A stretch of 60,718 bases of DNA from Labilithrix sp. (GTDB lineage: Bacteria; Myxococcota_A; Polyangia; Polyangiales; Polyangiaceae). The translations under genes were made by a program, and so were the position numbers. This document shows positions 18,457-26,735 of the stretch, one piece after another. The number at the start of each line of letters is the position of its first letter. Positions within the stretch are counted from its first letter, which is position 1. The stretch covers positions 1 to 60,718 of the forward strand of contig JAHBWD010000054.1 of NCBI GenBank assembly GCA_019637175.1, read 5' to 3'. The notes beneath the pieces are model-generated. The model had not been told where the DNA came from. It was given only the letters and a program-made list of their open reading frames with translations, and did not search any database.

Positions 18457-20118
18457 ATGAGCAAGCCTCGTCCCATCACCGCGCCGCGCGGCGCCGAGAT
18501 CTCGTGCAAGGGCTGGGTCCAAGAGGCCGCCCTGCGCATGCTCCACAACAACCTCGACGCCGAGGTGGCCGAGCGGCCGGACGATCTGGTCGTTTACGGT
18601 GGAACGGGCAAGGCCGCGCGCTCGTGGGACGCGTTCGACGTCATCGTGCGCGAGCTCCGATCGCTCGGGAACGACGAGACGCTCCTCGTGCAGTCGGGCA
18701 AGGCCGTCGGTCGCTTCCGCACCCACCCGGACGCGCCGCGCGTCATCATCGCCAACAGCAACCTCGTCGGCAACTGGGCCAACTGGGATCACTTCCGCAA
18801 GCTCGAGGCCGCGGGGCTCATCATGTTCGGGCAGATGACCGCGGGCTCGTGGATCTACATCGGCACGCAAGGCATCCTCCAGGGCACGTTCGAGACCTTC
18901 GTCGCCGCGAAGAAGGCCTACGCCGCGCGGTCGAAGAACAGCGGCCATGCCTGGGTGCTCACCGCCGGTCTCGGCGGGATGGGCGGCGCGCAGCCGCTCG
19001 CCGCGACGATGGCGGGGATGAGCTGCCTCGGCGTCGAGGTCGATCCCGCGCGCATCCAGAAGCGCCTCGACACGCGATACGTCGACGAGCGCATCGACGA
19101 TCTCGACGCCGCGCTCGCGCGCATCGAGCGCGCGAAGAAGGAAGACAAGCCGGTGAGCGTCGCGCTCTGCGGCAACGCCGCGGAGATCTACCCCGAGCTC
19201 GTCAAGCGCGGCGTCACGCCCGATCTCGTGACCGAGCAGACGGCGGCGCACGACCCGCTCGTCGGCTACGTGCCGATGGGCTTCAGCCTCGAAGAGGCCG
19301 CCGAGCTCCGCGCCGAAGATCCCGACGCGTACGTCGAGAAGGCGAAGGCGAGCATGGCCGAAGAGGTCGACGCGATGCTCGCGATGCAGAAGCGCGGCGC
19401 CGAGGTCTTCGACTACGGCAACAACATCCGCGCGTGCGCCAAGGAGGCGGGCTGCGCGCGCGCCTTCGACATTCCGGGCTTCGTGCCGGCGTACATCCGC
19501 CCGCTCTTCTGCGTGGGCAAGGGGCCGTTCCGCTGGGTCGCGCTCTCCGGCGATCCTGCCGACATCGCGGCGACCGATCAGGCGGTCCTCGACGCGGTCC
19601 CCGACGACGCCGATCTCCGCCGGTGGATCGAGCTCGCCAAGGAGCGCGTGAAGTTCCAGGGCCTGCCGTCTCGCATCTGCTGGCTCGGCTACGGCGATCG
19701 CGTCAAGGTCGGCCTCGCGTTCAACGAGCTCGTACGCACGGGCAAAGTGAAGGCGCCCATCGTGATCGGGCGCGATCACCTCGACTGTGGATCGGTCGCC
19801 TCGCCGAACCGGGAAACGGAGGCGATGAAAGACGGCTCCGACGCGATCGCCGACTGGGCCATCCTGAACGCGCTCGTCAACACGGCGTGCGGCGCGAGCT
19901 GGGTCAGCTTCCATCACGGCGGCGGCGTCGGCATGGGCATGAGTCTCCACGCGGGCATGGTCGTCGTCGCCGACGGCACGCCCGAGGCCGCGAGGCGCCT
20001 CGAGCGCGTTCTCACGAGCGATCCCGGCATGGGCGTCATTCGCCACGCCGACGCGGGCTACGAAGAGGCGATCGCGTGCGCGAAGGAGAAGGGCGTGCAC
20101 ATCCCGCACCTTTCGTGA
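18457..20118 (+). CDS. hutU: Urocanate hydratase
   Basis: Urocanase converts urocanate to imidazolonepropionate, the second step of histidine degradation, in the cytosol. The 553-residue length is normal. Family landmarks appear in order: YGGTGKAARSWDAFD near the start, then FGQMTAGSWIYIGTQGILQGT (landmark), the NAD-binding GLGGMGGAQPLA, FDYGNNIRACAKEAG, and the substrate/NAD region GRDHLDCGSVASPNRETE. The ATG at 18457 starts MSKPRPITAPRG, as in relatives. No hutH, hutI or other hut gene is adjacent, so it stands alone here. A large hairpin precedes it. Confidence 0.96.
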   Translation: MSKPRPITAPRGAEISCKGWVQEAALRMLHNNLDAEVAERPDDLVVYGGTGKAARSWDAFDVIVRELRSLGNDETLLVQSGKAVGRFRTHPDAPRVIIANSNLVGNWANWDHFRKLEAAGLIMFGQMTAGSWIYIGTQGILQGTFETFVAAKKAYAARSKNSGHAWVLTAGLGGMGGAQPLAATMAGMSCLGVEVDPARIQKRLDTRYVDERIDDLDAALARIERAKKEDKPVSVALCGNAAEIYPELVKRGVTPDLVTEQTAAHDPLVGYVPMGFSLEEAAELRAEDPDAYVEKAKASMAEEVDAMLAMQKRGAEVFDYGNNIRACAKEAGCARAFDIPGFVPAYIRPLFCVGKGPFRWVALSGDPADIAATDQAVLDAVPDDADLRRWIELAKERVKFQGLPSRICWLGYGDRVKVGLAFNELVRTGKVKAPIVIGRDHLDCGSVASPNRETEAMKDGSDAIADWAILNALVNTACGASWVSFHHGGGVGMGMSLHAGMVVVADGTPEAARRLERVLTSDPGMGVIRHADAGYEEAIACAKEKGVHIPHLS

Positions 20119-20142
20119 TGCGAGTCGTGCTTTGCTGATGGG

Positions 20143-21111
20143 GTGCGGTCCCTTGCTTCGCTCGCGCTCCTCCTGACGCTCGCGGCGTGCACCGACGAGA
20201 AGCTGACGCGCCCGCCGCCGATCGTGGCGGCCGACGGCGGCCCGGGCGGGACGGCCGCCAGCGACGGCGGCGTGCCGCGGCGCCCCGGCGTCCTTCGCGT
20301 CGCGACGTTCAACGTACGCCGCTACTTCGACACCGTCTGCGAGACGGGCATGTGCGGCGGGACGAACTTCGAAGAGATCCCCTCGCAGGCGGCCTTCGAG
20401 GCGATGACCGATCGGCTCGCGAAGGGCATCGCGCTCGTCGATCCCGACGTCATCGCCCTCGCCGAGATCGAGACGTCGCGCTGCCTCGACGCGCTCGTCG
20501 CCAAGCTCGCCGCGGCCGGGCGCGACTTCCCGATCGCGCACCTCGGTGAGACGGGAGCAGCGGGGAGCGTCGACGTCGCGATCCTCGCGCGCGGGGCGTT
20601 CACGAGCCTCGCCACGCACCGCAAGACGCCGGTGACGCGGCCCGACGGCTCGAAGACGTCGTTCTCCCGCGAGCTGCTCGAGATCCGCATGACGTTCGGG
20701 GCGCAGCCGGTCGTCATGTTCGCGGCGCACTTCCGCTCGAAGGTCGAAGACGATCCGGGCCGGCGCGTGGGCGAGGCCGTCGCCACTCAGGCGATCGTCG
20801 CGGCGAGGGTCGCGGAGCTGCCCGAAGCGATCGTGTTGCTCGCCGGCGACCTCAACGACACGCCGGGATCCGAGGCGCTCAACGCGCTCGAGAAGGGCGA
20901 CCTCCTCGTTCGCGTAGCGAAGGACAAGACGCCCGACGAGCAGGCGACGTACACGTTCAACAACCAGAAGATCGCGATCGATCACGTCTACGTCGGCGCG
21001 CCTGCGGCGGCGCGCTACGTGCCCGGGAGCGCCACGACGTATCGTGACGTGCCGAACGGCTTCGCCGGCAGCGATCACGCCGCGCTGGCGGCCGACTTCA
21101 CGCTCGAGTGA
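20143..21111 (+). CDS. Endonuclease/exonuclease/phosphatase (EEP)-family lipoprotein
   Basis: A 322-residue predicted lipoprotein. GTG at 20143 starts a short signal with LLTLAAC as lipobox, followed by a Gly/Ala/Asp linker. The EEP fold is shown by LRVATFNVRRYFD, DVIALAEIETSRC, FAAHFRSKVED, LLAGDLNDTPGSEA and the C-terminal GSDHAALAADF (catalytic Asp-His). The family includes nucleases and phosphoesterases; an outer-membrane-anchored nuclease or phosphatase is plausible, but the substrate is unknown. It follows hutU by 24 bp. Its stop lies 3 bp from the end of a convergent gene. Confidence 0.8.
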   Translation: MRSLASLALLLTLAACTDEKLTRPPPIVAADGGPGGTAASDGGVPRRPGVLRVATFNVRRYFDTVCETGMCGGTNFEEIPSQAAFEAMTDRLAKGIALVDPDVIALAEIETSRCLDALVAKLAAAGRDFPIAHLGETGAAGSVDVAILARGAFTSLATHRKTPVTRPDGSKTSFSRELLEIRMTFGAQPVVMFAAHFRSKVEDDPGRRVGEAVATQAIVAARVAELPEAIVLLAGDLNDTPGSEALNALEKGDLLVRVAKDKTPDEQATYTFNNQKIAIDHVYVGAPAAARYVPGSATTYRDVPNGFAGSDHAALAADFTLE

Positions 21112-21114
21112 GCT

Positions 21115-21474
21115 TCACGCGGTCTCGCCCGCGTCGGGGTACGACGAGAGCCCGATCCGCCGGCCGTCGGGATCGCGCGCGTAGATCGTGTACGGCGTCT
21201 CGGCGTCGACGGGCACGCCGGCGCGCTCGAGGCGGCGCATCGCGTCGCGCCGCGCGCCGGGCTCGATGGCGAAGGCGACGAGCTCCTTCGTGCCCGGCGC
21301 GATCCCGGGCTCGTCCGCGTCGCGCCGCTCGAGCATGACGATCGCGCCGCCGGCCTCGAGCCACACGCTCCGGTCGCCCTGCCGGCGCACGACGGCGAGC
21401 CCGATCGCCTCGACGTAGAAGCGCTCGAGCCTGCCGAGATCGCCCGTGCGTAGCGCGAGGTGATGGATGCGCAT
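21115..21474 (-). CDS. VOC (glyoxalase/bleomycin-resistance) superfamily protein
   Basis: A 119-residue single-module VOC protein. It reads IHHLALRTGDLGRLERFYVEAIGL at the N-terminus and YTIYARDPDGRRIGLSSYP at the C-terminus, covering both beta-alpha-beta-beta-beta halves. The His near residue 4 is present. The usual second-metal ligand Glu/His near the end is not obvious (RRIGLSSY), so activity as glyoxalase I is doubtful. Members act as lyases, dioxygenases or ligand binders. No context links it to a pathway: it is convergent with the EEP lipoprotein gene and divergent from the DHH gene. Confidence 0.78.
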   Translation of the reverse strand: MRIHHLALRTGDLGRLERFYVEAIGLAVVRRQGDRSVWLEAGGAIVMLERRDADEPGIAPGTKELVAFAIEPGARRDAMRRLERAGVPVDAETPYTIYARDPDGRRIGLSSYPDAGETA

Positions 21475-21563
21475 CGGCCGAGCATAGCGGAGCGAGCGCG
21501 GCCGCGGTCCGCCTGCTGCCGAGCATCGCCTGCGGGGGCGCTTTCGTGCTAGTCCGCTTGTCG

Positions 21564-22538
21564 ATGCGTCACGTCGTCGTTGCCACGCACGGTCACTGCT
21601 TCGACGGGCTCTGCTCCGCGGTGATGTTCACGCGGCTGCTCCGTCACCTCCACCCGGGCGAAGAGCTCGCGTTCACCTATCGCGCGATGGGCTACGGCCC
21701 CGGTCAGAACGGGGTCGATCCCGCGATCATGACCGGCCAAGACAACGCGATCCTCGACTTTCGCTTCTCCGCCGCGCCGCAGCTCACCTGGTATTTCGAT
21801 CACCACGTGAGCGCGTTCCCCGCGGCCGAGGATCGCGCGGCCTACGAAGCGCGCGCCGCCGCGCCGGGGACGCGTCGCGTGTTCCACGACGGCGCCTACG
21901 GATCGTGCACCAAGCTCATCGCCGACGTCGGCGCGGCGAGCTTCGGGCTCGACGTGTCGGGCGATCGCGAGCTCGTGCGGTGGGCCGACATGATCGACTC
22001 GGCGTCGTTCCCCAGCGCCGAGATGGCGGTCGCGCGCGCCGAGCCCGTGCTCCAGCTCATGACCGTGGTCGAGCATCGAGGCGGCGACGCGTTCCTCGAG
22101 GCGATGGTGCCGCGCTTGCTGGTCGAGCCGCTCGAAGAGGTCGCGAAGGGAAAAGACGTGCAGGAGGCCTACGCTCCGCTCGCCGCCCAGCACGACGGCT
22201 TCGTCGCCTTGGTGAAGCAGCACGCCGAGGTGCGCGGACCGGTCGTCGTGGTCGATCTCAGCCCCGTCGTCGTCGACGTCGCGGCGAAGTTCGTCACCTA
22301 CGCCCTCTGGCCCGACAGCGCGTACTCGGTCGTGCTCAGCCGATCGAACACGAAGTGCAAGATCTCGATCGGCTACAACCCGTGGGCGAAGAAGCCGCGC
22401 ACGCACAACATCGCGGCGATCTGCGAGCGTCACGGCGGCGGCGGTCACCCCGTCGTCGGCGCGATCTCGCTGCCGGCCGACCAGTTCGAGCGCGCGCGTG
22501 AGCTCACGAGCGAGATCGCGCGCGAGCTCGCGACGTGA
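21564..22538 (+). CDS. DHH-family phosphoesterase
   Basis: A 324-residue protein with DHH/DHHA1-like motifs: THGHCFDGLCSA (in place of the N-terminal DxDG motif), FDHHVSAF (the DHH motif) and, at the C-terminus, HGGGGHPVVGAI (DHHA1 GGGH). Members include nanoRNases, cyclic-dinucleotide phosphodiesterases and RecJ. The GHCFDG variant suggests an atypical metal site. The ATG at 21564 starts MRHVVVATHGHC directly; the GTG at 21546 is an alternative. A GDPD gene follows with its GTG 1 bp after this stop. Substrate unknown. Confidence 0.75.
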   Translation: MRHVVVATHGHCFDGLCSAVMFTRLLRHLHPGEELAFTYRAMGYGPGQNGVDPAIMTGQDNAILDFRFSAAPQLTWYFDHHVSAFPAAEDRAAYEARAAAPGTRRVFHDGAYGSCTKLIADVGAASFGLDVSGDRELVRWADMIDSASFPSAEMAVARAEPVLQLMTVVEHRGGDAFLEAMVPRLLVEPLEEVAKGKDVQEAYAPLAAQHDGFVALVKQHAEVRGPVVVVDLSPVVVDVAAKFVTYALWPDSAYSVVLSRSNTKCKISIGYNPWAKKPRTHNIAAICERHGGGGHPVVGAISLPADQFERARELTSEIARELAT

Positions 22539-22539
22539 C

Positions 22540-23280
22540 GTGATCGTCCTCGGGCATCGCGGAGGCCGAGGGCACGGATGGCCGCCGGAGAACACGCTCG
22601 CGGCGTTCGCGCGCGCCATCGACGAAGGCGCCGACGGGGTGGAGCTCGACGTTCGCCTGACGGCCGACGGCGTGCCGGTCGTGCTCCACGATCCGACGCT
22701 CGCGTACGTGACCGAAGGTGAAGATCGAAGACCGGTGCACCGGATGGCGCGCGCCGATCTGCCGCGGCTCGAGGGCGATGCGGAGATCCCGTCGCTCGAA
22801 GAGGCCCTCGACGCGCTCCGCGGCAAGATCGTGAACGTCGAGCTCAAGGCCGACGTCGCCGGATCCGCGAGGCTCGGCCACGTGCCCGATCGCCTGCGCC
22901 TCGCGCGCGCGGCGGCGGCCGTCGTCGCGCGCGCTTCCGGGCGCGGCGCCGCCGAGATCGTCTTCACGTCGTTCGATCCGTTGACCGTGCTCGCGCTCGC
23001 GGCGATCGCGCCGAAGGTGCCTCGCGGCGTGCTCGTCGATCCGCGGATGCCGAAGGCGACGATCGCGCTGCCGCTCGCGATGCGGCCGGCGATCGTCGCG
23101 GCGCACATCCATCAGCGCGTCGCGACGCCCGCGAGGATCGAGAGGCTCCGTCGCGCGGGCCTGCGCGTGTGCGCGTGGACGGTCGACGATCCCGCGCGCG
23201 CCCGCGCGCTCGCCGCGCAAGGCGTCGCGTGGATCATCACCGACTGGCCCGCCGAGATCGTCAGTCTTCGTCGCACGTGA
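22540..23280 (+). CDS. Glycerophosphodiester phosphodiesterase
   Basis: A 246-residue GDPD. The GTG at 22540 directly precedes VIVLGHRGGRG with the catalytic HR, then WPPENTLAAFARAIDEGADGVELDVRLTADGVPVVLHDPTL (pieces; E and D metal ligands and catalytic H), VNVELKAD, FTSFDPL and the C-terminal VCAWTVDDP. The family hydrolyses glycerophosphodiesters to glycerol-3-phosphate and alcohol. No signal peptide is seen, so a cytoplasmic enzyme is likely. It is coupled to the DHH gene. The last 20 bp overlap the end of the convergent lipoprotein gene. Confidence 0.88.
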   Translation: MIVLGHRGGRGHGWPPENTLAAFARAIDEGADGVELDVRLTADGVPVVLHDPTLAYVTEGEDRRPVHRMARADLPRLEGDAEIPSLEEALDALRGKIVNVELKADVAGSARLGHVPDRLRLARAAAAVVARASGRGAAEIVFTSFDPLTVLALAAIAPKVPRGVLVDPRMPKATIALPLAMRPAIVAAHIHQRVATPARIERLRRAGLRVCAWTVDDPARARALAAQGVAWIITDWPAEIVSLRRT

Positions 23281-24151
23281 CGCGCTGCACCTGGAGGCCG
23301 GGCACCTCCGGCTGCGCGAAGAGGTTCTCGACGAGCGGCGGGTTCCACGTCACGTTCTCGTAGCGAAACTGCACGTCCTCGTCCTTGCCGGGGACCTCGA
23401 CGTGGATCCTTCGCGGCAGCTCCGCGGTGCAGACCGGCCCGCTGACGGGCAACGGCGGATCGATGCCCTCGGGATCGACGCGCGGCACGGCCATCGCCGT
23501 CGGTTTGTGATCGTCGAGCGCCGCGTGATAGACGACGAGCCCCTGCTGCTTCACCTCGACGTCGAGCAGGCGCATGCGCTGCTGCTGCCACGGCAGACCG
23601 AAGTCGGCCGGATGCGGCGCGATGTGGATCGTCTCCTCGGCGTTGCGCGTGCTCGCGATGCGGATCTCGTAGAAGCCGCCGCTCCGCCATGCGATCGACG
23701 CCTGGGGCGGCTCGTGCTTGAGGACGGGCGCCTGGCCACGCAGGAGCGACACGAGCACGTGCCCCGGCATCGGCACGGTCGTGAGGCGCGCGATGTTGCA
23801 GGCCTTGGCCGGCCCGTAGAAGAAGCGCTTCTCGCGCAGATCCGCGAGCGAGAACTTCTCGCCGTCGCTCGTGAGCGTCGCGACGACGCCGACGTTCATC
23901 GGTCCGATGACGTCCATGCGGAGCTTCGCCGGCCACACGGCGAACATCAGCAGATCGCCGCGAACGCGCCCTTGCTCGCCGAAGTGATCGATCTTCGCCG
24001 CGGCCTGGATGCCGGCGCCGCAGTCTTGCGTCGCGTGGAGGCGATGGAGCGCTGCGCGCGCGTCGGGGACCTGCGACGGGGGAGGGGAGGCCCCGCAGCC
24101 CACGAGCAGGAGCGACGCGAAACCCAGAGCGAGGGTCGTCGAGGTCGACAT
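23261..24151 (-). CDS. Predicted lipoprotein, LolB/DUF4292-like
   Basis: A 296-residue protein. The ATG at 24151 gives a typical lipoprotein signal with LLLVGC as lipobox; a longer start at 24196 would place a stretch before the signal and is less likely. The body is beta-rich, with IQAAAKIDHFGEQGRVRGDLLMFA, KLRMDVIGP, and later DVEVKQQGLVVYHAAL. This is the layout of LolB-like/DUF4292 outer-membrane lipoproteins. It might carry or sense a lipid, but this is inference. A perfect 19-bp palindrome lies 25 bp upstream of the ATG. Confidence 0.65.
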   Translation of the reverse strand: MSTSTTLALGFASLLLVGCGASPPPSQVPDARAALHRLHATQDCGAGIQAAAKIDHFGEQGRVRGDLLMFAVWPAKLRMDVIGPMNVGVVATLTSDGEKFSLADLREKRFFYGPAKACNIARLTTVPMPGHVLVSLLRGQAPVLKHEPPQASIAWRSGGFYEIRIASTRNAEETIHIAPHPADFGLPWQQQRMRLLDVEVKQQGLVVYHAALDDHKPTAMAVPRVDPEGIDPPLPVSGPVCTAELPRRIHVEVPGKDEDVQFRYENVTWNPPLVENLFAQPEVPGLQVQRVTCDED

Positions 24152-24175
24152 CGCCGGGGGTACTACCACGCCCGC

Positions 24176-24228
24176 GTGTCCGAAATTCGGACACACTCGG
24201 TGGCCTGAGTGTCAACAAGTCGTGACAC
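24176..24228 (-). promoter_or_regulatory. Two inverted repeats upstream of the lipoprotein gene (candidate operators)
   Basis: GTGTCCGAA-A-TTCGGACAC at 24176-24194 is a perfect 9+1+9 palindrome. GTGTCA-N8-TGACAC at 24209-24228 is a second inverted repeat that includes a TTGACA hexamer on the minus strand. Both lie within 80 bp of the gene start at 24151 and read as dimeric regulator sites. No clear -10 hexamer is seen. Confidence 0.45.
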
Positions 24229-24347
24229 TGTCTCAGCCGTGTCGGCGGAAATCCCCGTCATTCCTGTAGCGGGCGTCTTGGCAGGAAGGTTGCTCAGGGC
24301 CGCCCGCAACACGGAGGGAGGTCCCGATGGTTTCGTTCGTTTCAGCC

Positions 24348-24388
24348 ACGCAGGGCGGTGGGATGTTTGCCGGCTCTACGCAGGGCGG
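24348..24388. repeat. Short direct repeat, 30-bp period
   Basis: ACGCAGGGCGG occurs at 24348-24358 and again at 24378-24388, just downstream of the His-rich protein gene. The rest of the 264-bp gap (24152-24415) has no convincing gene. Significance unknown. Confidence 0.35.
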
Positions 24389-24415
24389 CGGGAGCTTCTA
24401 GCGGAGCACGGGCCT

Positions 24416-24766
24416 TCAGCCCGAGACCTTGACCGGGCCGTGGTCGTCGCAGTGGGCGCCGTGCGCGTGGTGCAGGTGCCCGTCGACGACGAAGTCGGTG
24501 TGATCGCCGTGGGCGACTGCTTCGTGCCCGCAGCCCGGGCCGTGGGCGTGGTCTTTCGCGTGTGAGCCGCAAGCGTGCGCGGGCGTGCACGCCGCCGGGT
24601 TCTGACCGCCGACGGCGATGGCGTGCTCGTCGACGTGGTCGCCGTGGACGTGATGCAGACACCCGTCGTGCAGGTAGTCGGTGTGGCCTTCGTGCTCGAT
24701 CGTCTTGTGACCGCAGCCCGGGCCGTGCTGGTGCTCGTGGTTGTCGTGGGTCTTGTGATTCGACAT
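24416..24766 (-). CDS. His-rich metal-binding-type protein with internal tandem duplication
   Basis: A 116-residue soluble protein dominated by His, Gly, Asp and Cys. Two homologous halves can be aligned: HGPGCGHKTIEHEGHTDY with LHDGCLHHVHGDHVDEH, then HGPGCGHEAVAHGDHTDF with VDGHLHHAHGAHCDDH. The GPGCGH and HxHGxH clusters suggest binding of zinc, nickel, copper or a similar metal. It starts 11 bp after the arsR stop behind a perfect ribosome-binding site (AAGGAGGA at 24778-24771), so it is co-transcribed with the ArsR-type regulator. Storage, buffering or delivery of a metal is the inferred role. No transport or enzyme domain is present. Confidence 0.78.
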   Translation of the reverse strand: MSNHKTHDNHEHQHGPGCGHKTIEHEGHTDYLHDGCLHHVHGDHVDEHAIAVGGQNPAACTPAHACGSHAKDHAHGPGCGHEAVAHGDHTDFVVDGHLHHAHGAHCDDHGPVKVSG

Positions 24767-24777
24767 CGGTTCCTCCT

Positions 24778-25218
24778 TCAGGTCGCTTCGTCGTCGCCGT
24801 GTTTCTCGTGGGCGTGCTCGTGCTCGGCCGCGTGCTCGATCGCGCTCTGGATGAGATCGCTGACGTGAGCGTCGGCAAGTGAATAGAAGATGTGCTTCCC
24901 CGCGCGCCGCCGCGCGACGATGCGCTCGGCGCGCAAGAGCCGGAGCTGCTGGGAGACGGTCGAGAGCCCGACGCCCGCCGCCTCGGCGAGCTCGGTCACG
25001 CACCACTCTCCGTCGGCGAGGCGATAGAGCAGCTTGAGCCGCGACAGATCGCCCGCGGCGCGGAAGATGGAGGCGGCGCGCTCGAGCTGATCGTCGCTCA
25101 CCGTGTGACGTCGCGCGCGCCGCGCGTGCTCTTCGGGCCCGCACTGACCCTCGGCGCGTCCTTCGGCGAGACGAGCGGGCTTCGCGGAGCCGTTGGCCTT
25201 GTTGACAGTGCGAGTCAT
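24778..25218 (-). CDS. ArsR/SmtB-family metal-responsive transcriptional regulator
   Basis: A 146-residue winged-helix repressor. The HTH region is SRLKLLYRLADGEWCVTELAEAAGVGLSTVSQQLRLLRAERIV (pieces), with the CVTEL position typical of ArsR/SmtB, followed by the wing RRRAGKHIFYSLAD and a His/Glu-rich tail (HAAEHEHAHEKHGDDE) that matches zinc or nickel/cobalt-sensing alpha5 sites. It is the first gene of a two-gene operon with the His-rich protein, with a readable promoter and an operator-like palindrome upstream. Autoregulation, with release by metal, is the expected behaviour. The N-terminal 35 residues are basic and poorly conserved. Confidence 0.9.
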   Translation of the reverse strand: MTRTVNKANGSAKPARLAEGRAEGQCGPEEHARRARRHTVSDDQLERAASIFRAAGDLSRLKLLYRLADGEWCVTELAEAAGVGLSTVSQQLRLLRAERIVARRRAGKHIFYSLADAHVSDLIQSAIEHAAEHEHAHEKHGDDEAT

Positions 25219-25226
25219 CACTTCAC

Positions 25227-25268
25227 CAATTGATGAATTGTTATAATGTCCGGCCGTAGGAGCGTCAA
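25227..25268 (-). promoter_or_regulatory. Promoter and operator of the ArsR/His-rich operon
   Basis: Read on the minus strand, TTGACG (25268-25263), a 17-nt spacer and TATAAC (25245-25240) form a strong sigma70-type promoter. Directly downstream is CAATTGATGAATTG (25240-25227), an AT-rich inverted repeat that would cover the transcription start, 9 bp from the arsR ATG. This is the usual placement of SmtB/ArsR operators. AT richness stands out against the GC-rich surroundings. Confidence 0.7.
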
Positions 25269-25437
25269 GGATCTCCACGCCTTCGAAACAGCTCCACCAT
25301 CTAAGCCCCCCGCGCGCCCCTTCCGCAACCGCTCGCGCTTCAGGCTCTCCCGGCTCCCCGGTCTCGGTTCGGTATTCCGCCGTTCGTCCTTTCTCTCCAG
25401 CGTCTTCCGGCCGGTTGGCGCTATTGCTCGTAGCGAC

Positions 25438-26655
25438 GTGTCGCTCCTCGATCTCGTTCGCCCGCTCGAAGATCCCTGGCAGGAAGTCGTCGACGCCGTC
25501 CTCCGCAAGCGCGGCGCCCCGACGACGCGCGAGCCCGACCGGCTCGGCGCCCGCGTGGCCGAGCTCTCCGCGGCCTACAACGCGGGTCGCGCCGGCGAGG
25601 GCGTGCGCGTTCCGCTCGAGGCACGGATCGGCTTCTCGTTCGCGCGCGACGTGCCCAAGGGGGCCGCCGCGGTCCGCGAGCTGGTCGCGGCGCGGGCGCT
25701 CGCGCCGCGAGGGGAGGGCGATGCGCTCCGCGTCGTGGATCTCGGCGCCGGCCTCGGCGCGATGAGCTGGGGCGTCGCGCGCGCGGCGCGCGCGTGCGGC
25801 GTCCGTCGCGTCGACGCGCTCTTCGTCGACGACGATCGCGAGGCCCTCTCCGCGGCGGAGGCGATCGCCCGCGAGGCGGCCTCGCGCCTGGGCGAGAGCG
25901 AGCCGCGCGTCGACGTGCGAACGCGCGTCGAGCGCATCGCCCCGCAGATGAAGCTGCCCGAGGCCGACGTGGTCATCCTCGGGCAGGTCCTGAGCGAGCT
26001 CGACCTCTCCCTCGAGCCTCGAGAGCGGGTGGCTCGACACGCCACGCTCGCGCGCGATCTCCTCTCTCGCGTCGTCGCGCCGCACGGGTCGCTCGTCATC
26101 GTCGAGCCGGCGCTCCGCGACCGAACCCGTCACCTGCACGCGGTGCGTGACGCGCTCGTGGAGGAGGCGACCGTCTTCGGCCCGTGCCTGCATGCGCAGC
26201 GGTGTCCCGCGCTCCTGACCGAAGGTGAATGGTGTCACGAGGATCTCGCGGTCGACCTCCCCCCGTGGCTCGTTCCTCTGGCGCGGGCGGCGGGGCTCCG
26301 CTGGCAAGGCCTCACGTCGAGCGTGCTGGTGCTGAGGCGCGACGGCGCGCGCCTCGGCGATCTCGGCGCCGGTGAACGCCAAGGCGACGACGGCGGGAAG
26401 GTCCGCCTCCGCGTCGTCTCCGACCTCATCGCGACGAAGGGCAAGGCGGAGCTCTTCGCGTGCACCGCCGCGGGCGAGCGACGCCGCCTGCGCCGGCTCG
26501 ACCGCGACGGCGCAGGCGCCGCGAACGGATCGTCCTGGCACGACCTCCGGCGCGGCGACGTGGTCACGCTCACGGGCCGCGGCGCGCCACCGATCGACGA
26601 TCGCGGGCGCGTTTCCGCCACTGTGGAGATTGACGTCTGGCCGGTCAGGAAGTAG
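25438..26655 (+). CDS. Rsm22-like small ribosomal subunit methyltransferase
   Basis: A 405-residue class I SAM-dependent methyltransferase. It has ARIGFSFARDVPKGAAAVREL, the SAM motif LRVVDLGAGLGAMSWG, VDDDREALSAAE and VVILGQVLSELD. It then has the diagnostic Cys-rich segment FGPCLHAQRCP...GEWCHED, matching the CPH/CP/WCH Fe-S-type motif of Rsm22 (mitochondrial/bacterial ribosome assembly factors). The C-terminus is an OB-like beta domain. The GTG at 25438 precedes LLDLVRPLEDPWQEVV; an ATG at 25246 would add 64 low-complexity residues and would lie in the opposing promoter. Probable role: rRNA methylation or small-subunit assembly. Confidence 0.75.
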   Translation: MSLLDLVRPLEDPWQEVVDAVLRKRGAPTTREPDRLGARVAELSAAYNAGRAGEGVRVPLEARIGFSFARDVPKGAAAVRELVAARALAPRGEGDALRVVDLGAGLGAMSWGVARAARACGVRRVDALFVDDDREALSAAEAIAREAASRLGESEPRVDVRTRVERIAPQMKLPEADVVILGQVLSELDLSLEPRERVARHATLARDLLSRVVAPHGSLVIVEPALRDRTRHLHAVRDALVEEATVFGPCLHAQRCPALLTEGEWCHEDLAVDLPPWLVPLARAAGLRWQGLTSSVLVLRRDGARLGDLGAGERQGDDGGKVRLRVVSDLIATKGKAELFACTAAGERRRLRRLDRDGAGAANGSSWHDLRRGDVVTLTGRGAPPIDDRGRVSATVEIDVWPVRK

Positions 26656-26735
26656 CTGGGGCAGAGTCGAAGAGCGGTCTGCGCGACTTCCCTTCGTCGA
26701 ATCCCGAAGCCGGGGGGCGTTTCCACGAGGCAGTC

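Noticed and set aside
18361..21078. A 905-codon open frame on the minus strand
   Set aside because: Antisense to hutU and the EEP lipoprotein, both clearly coding; composition is that of a shadow.
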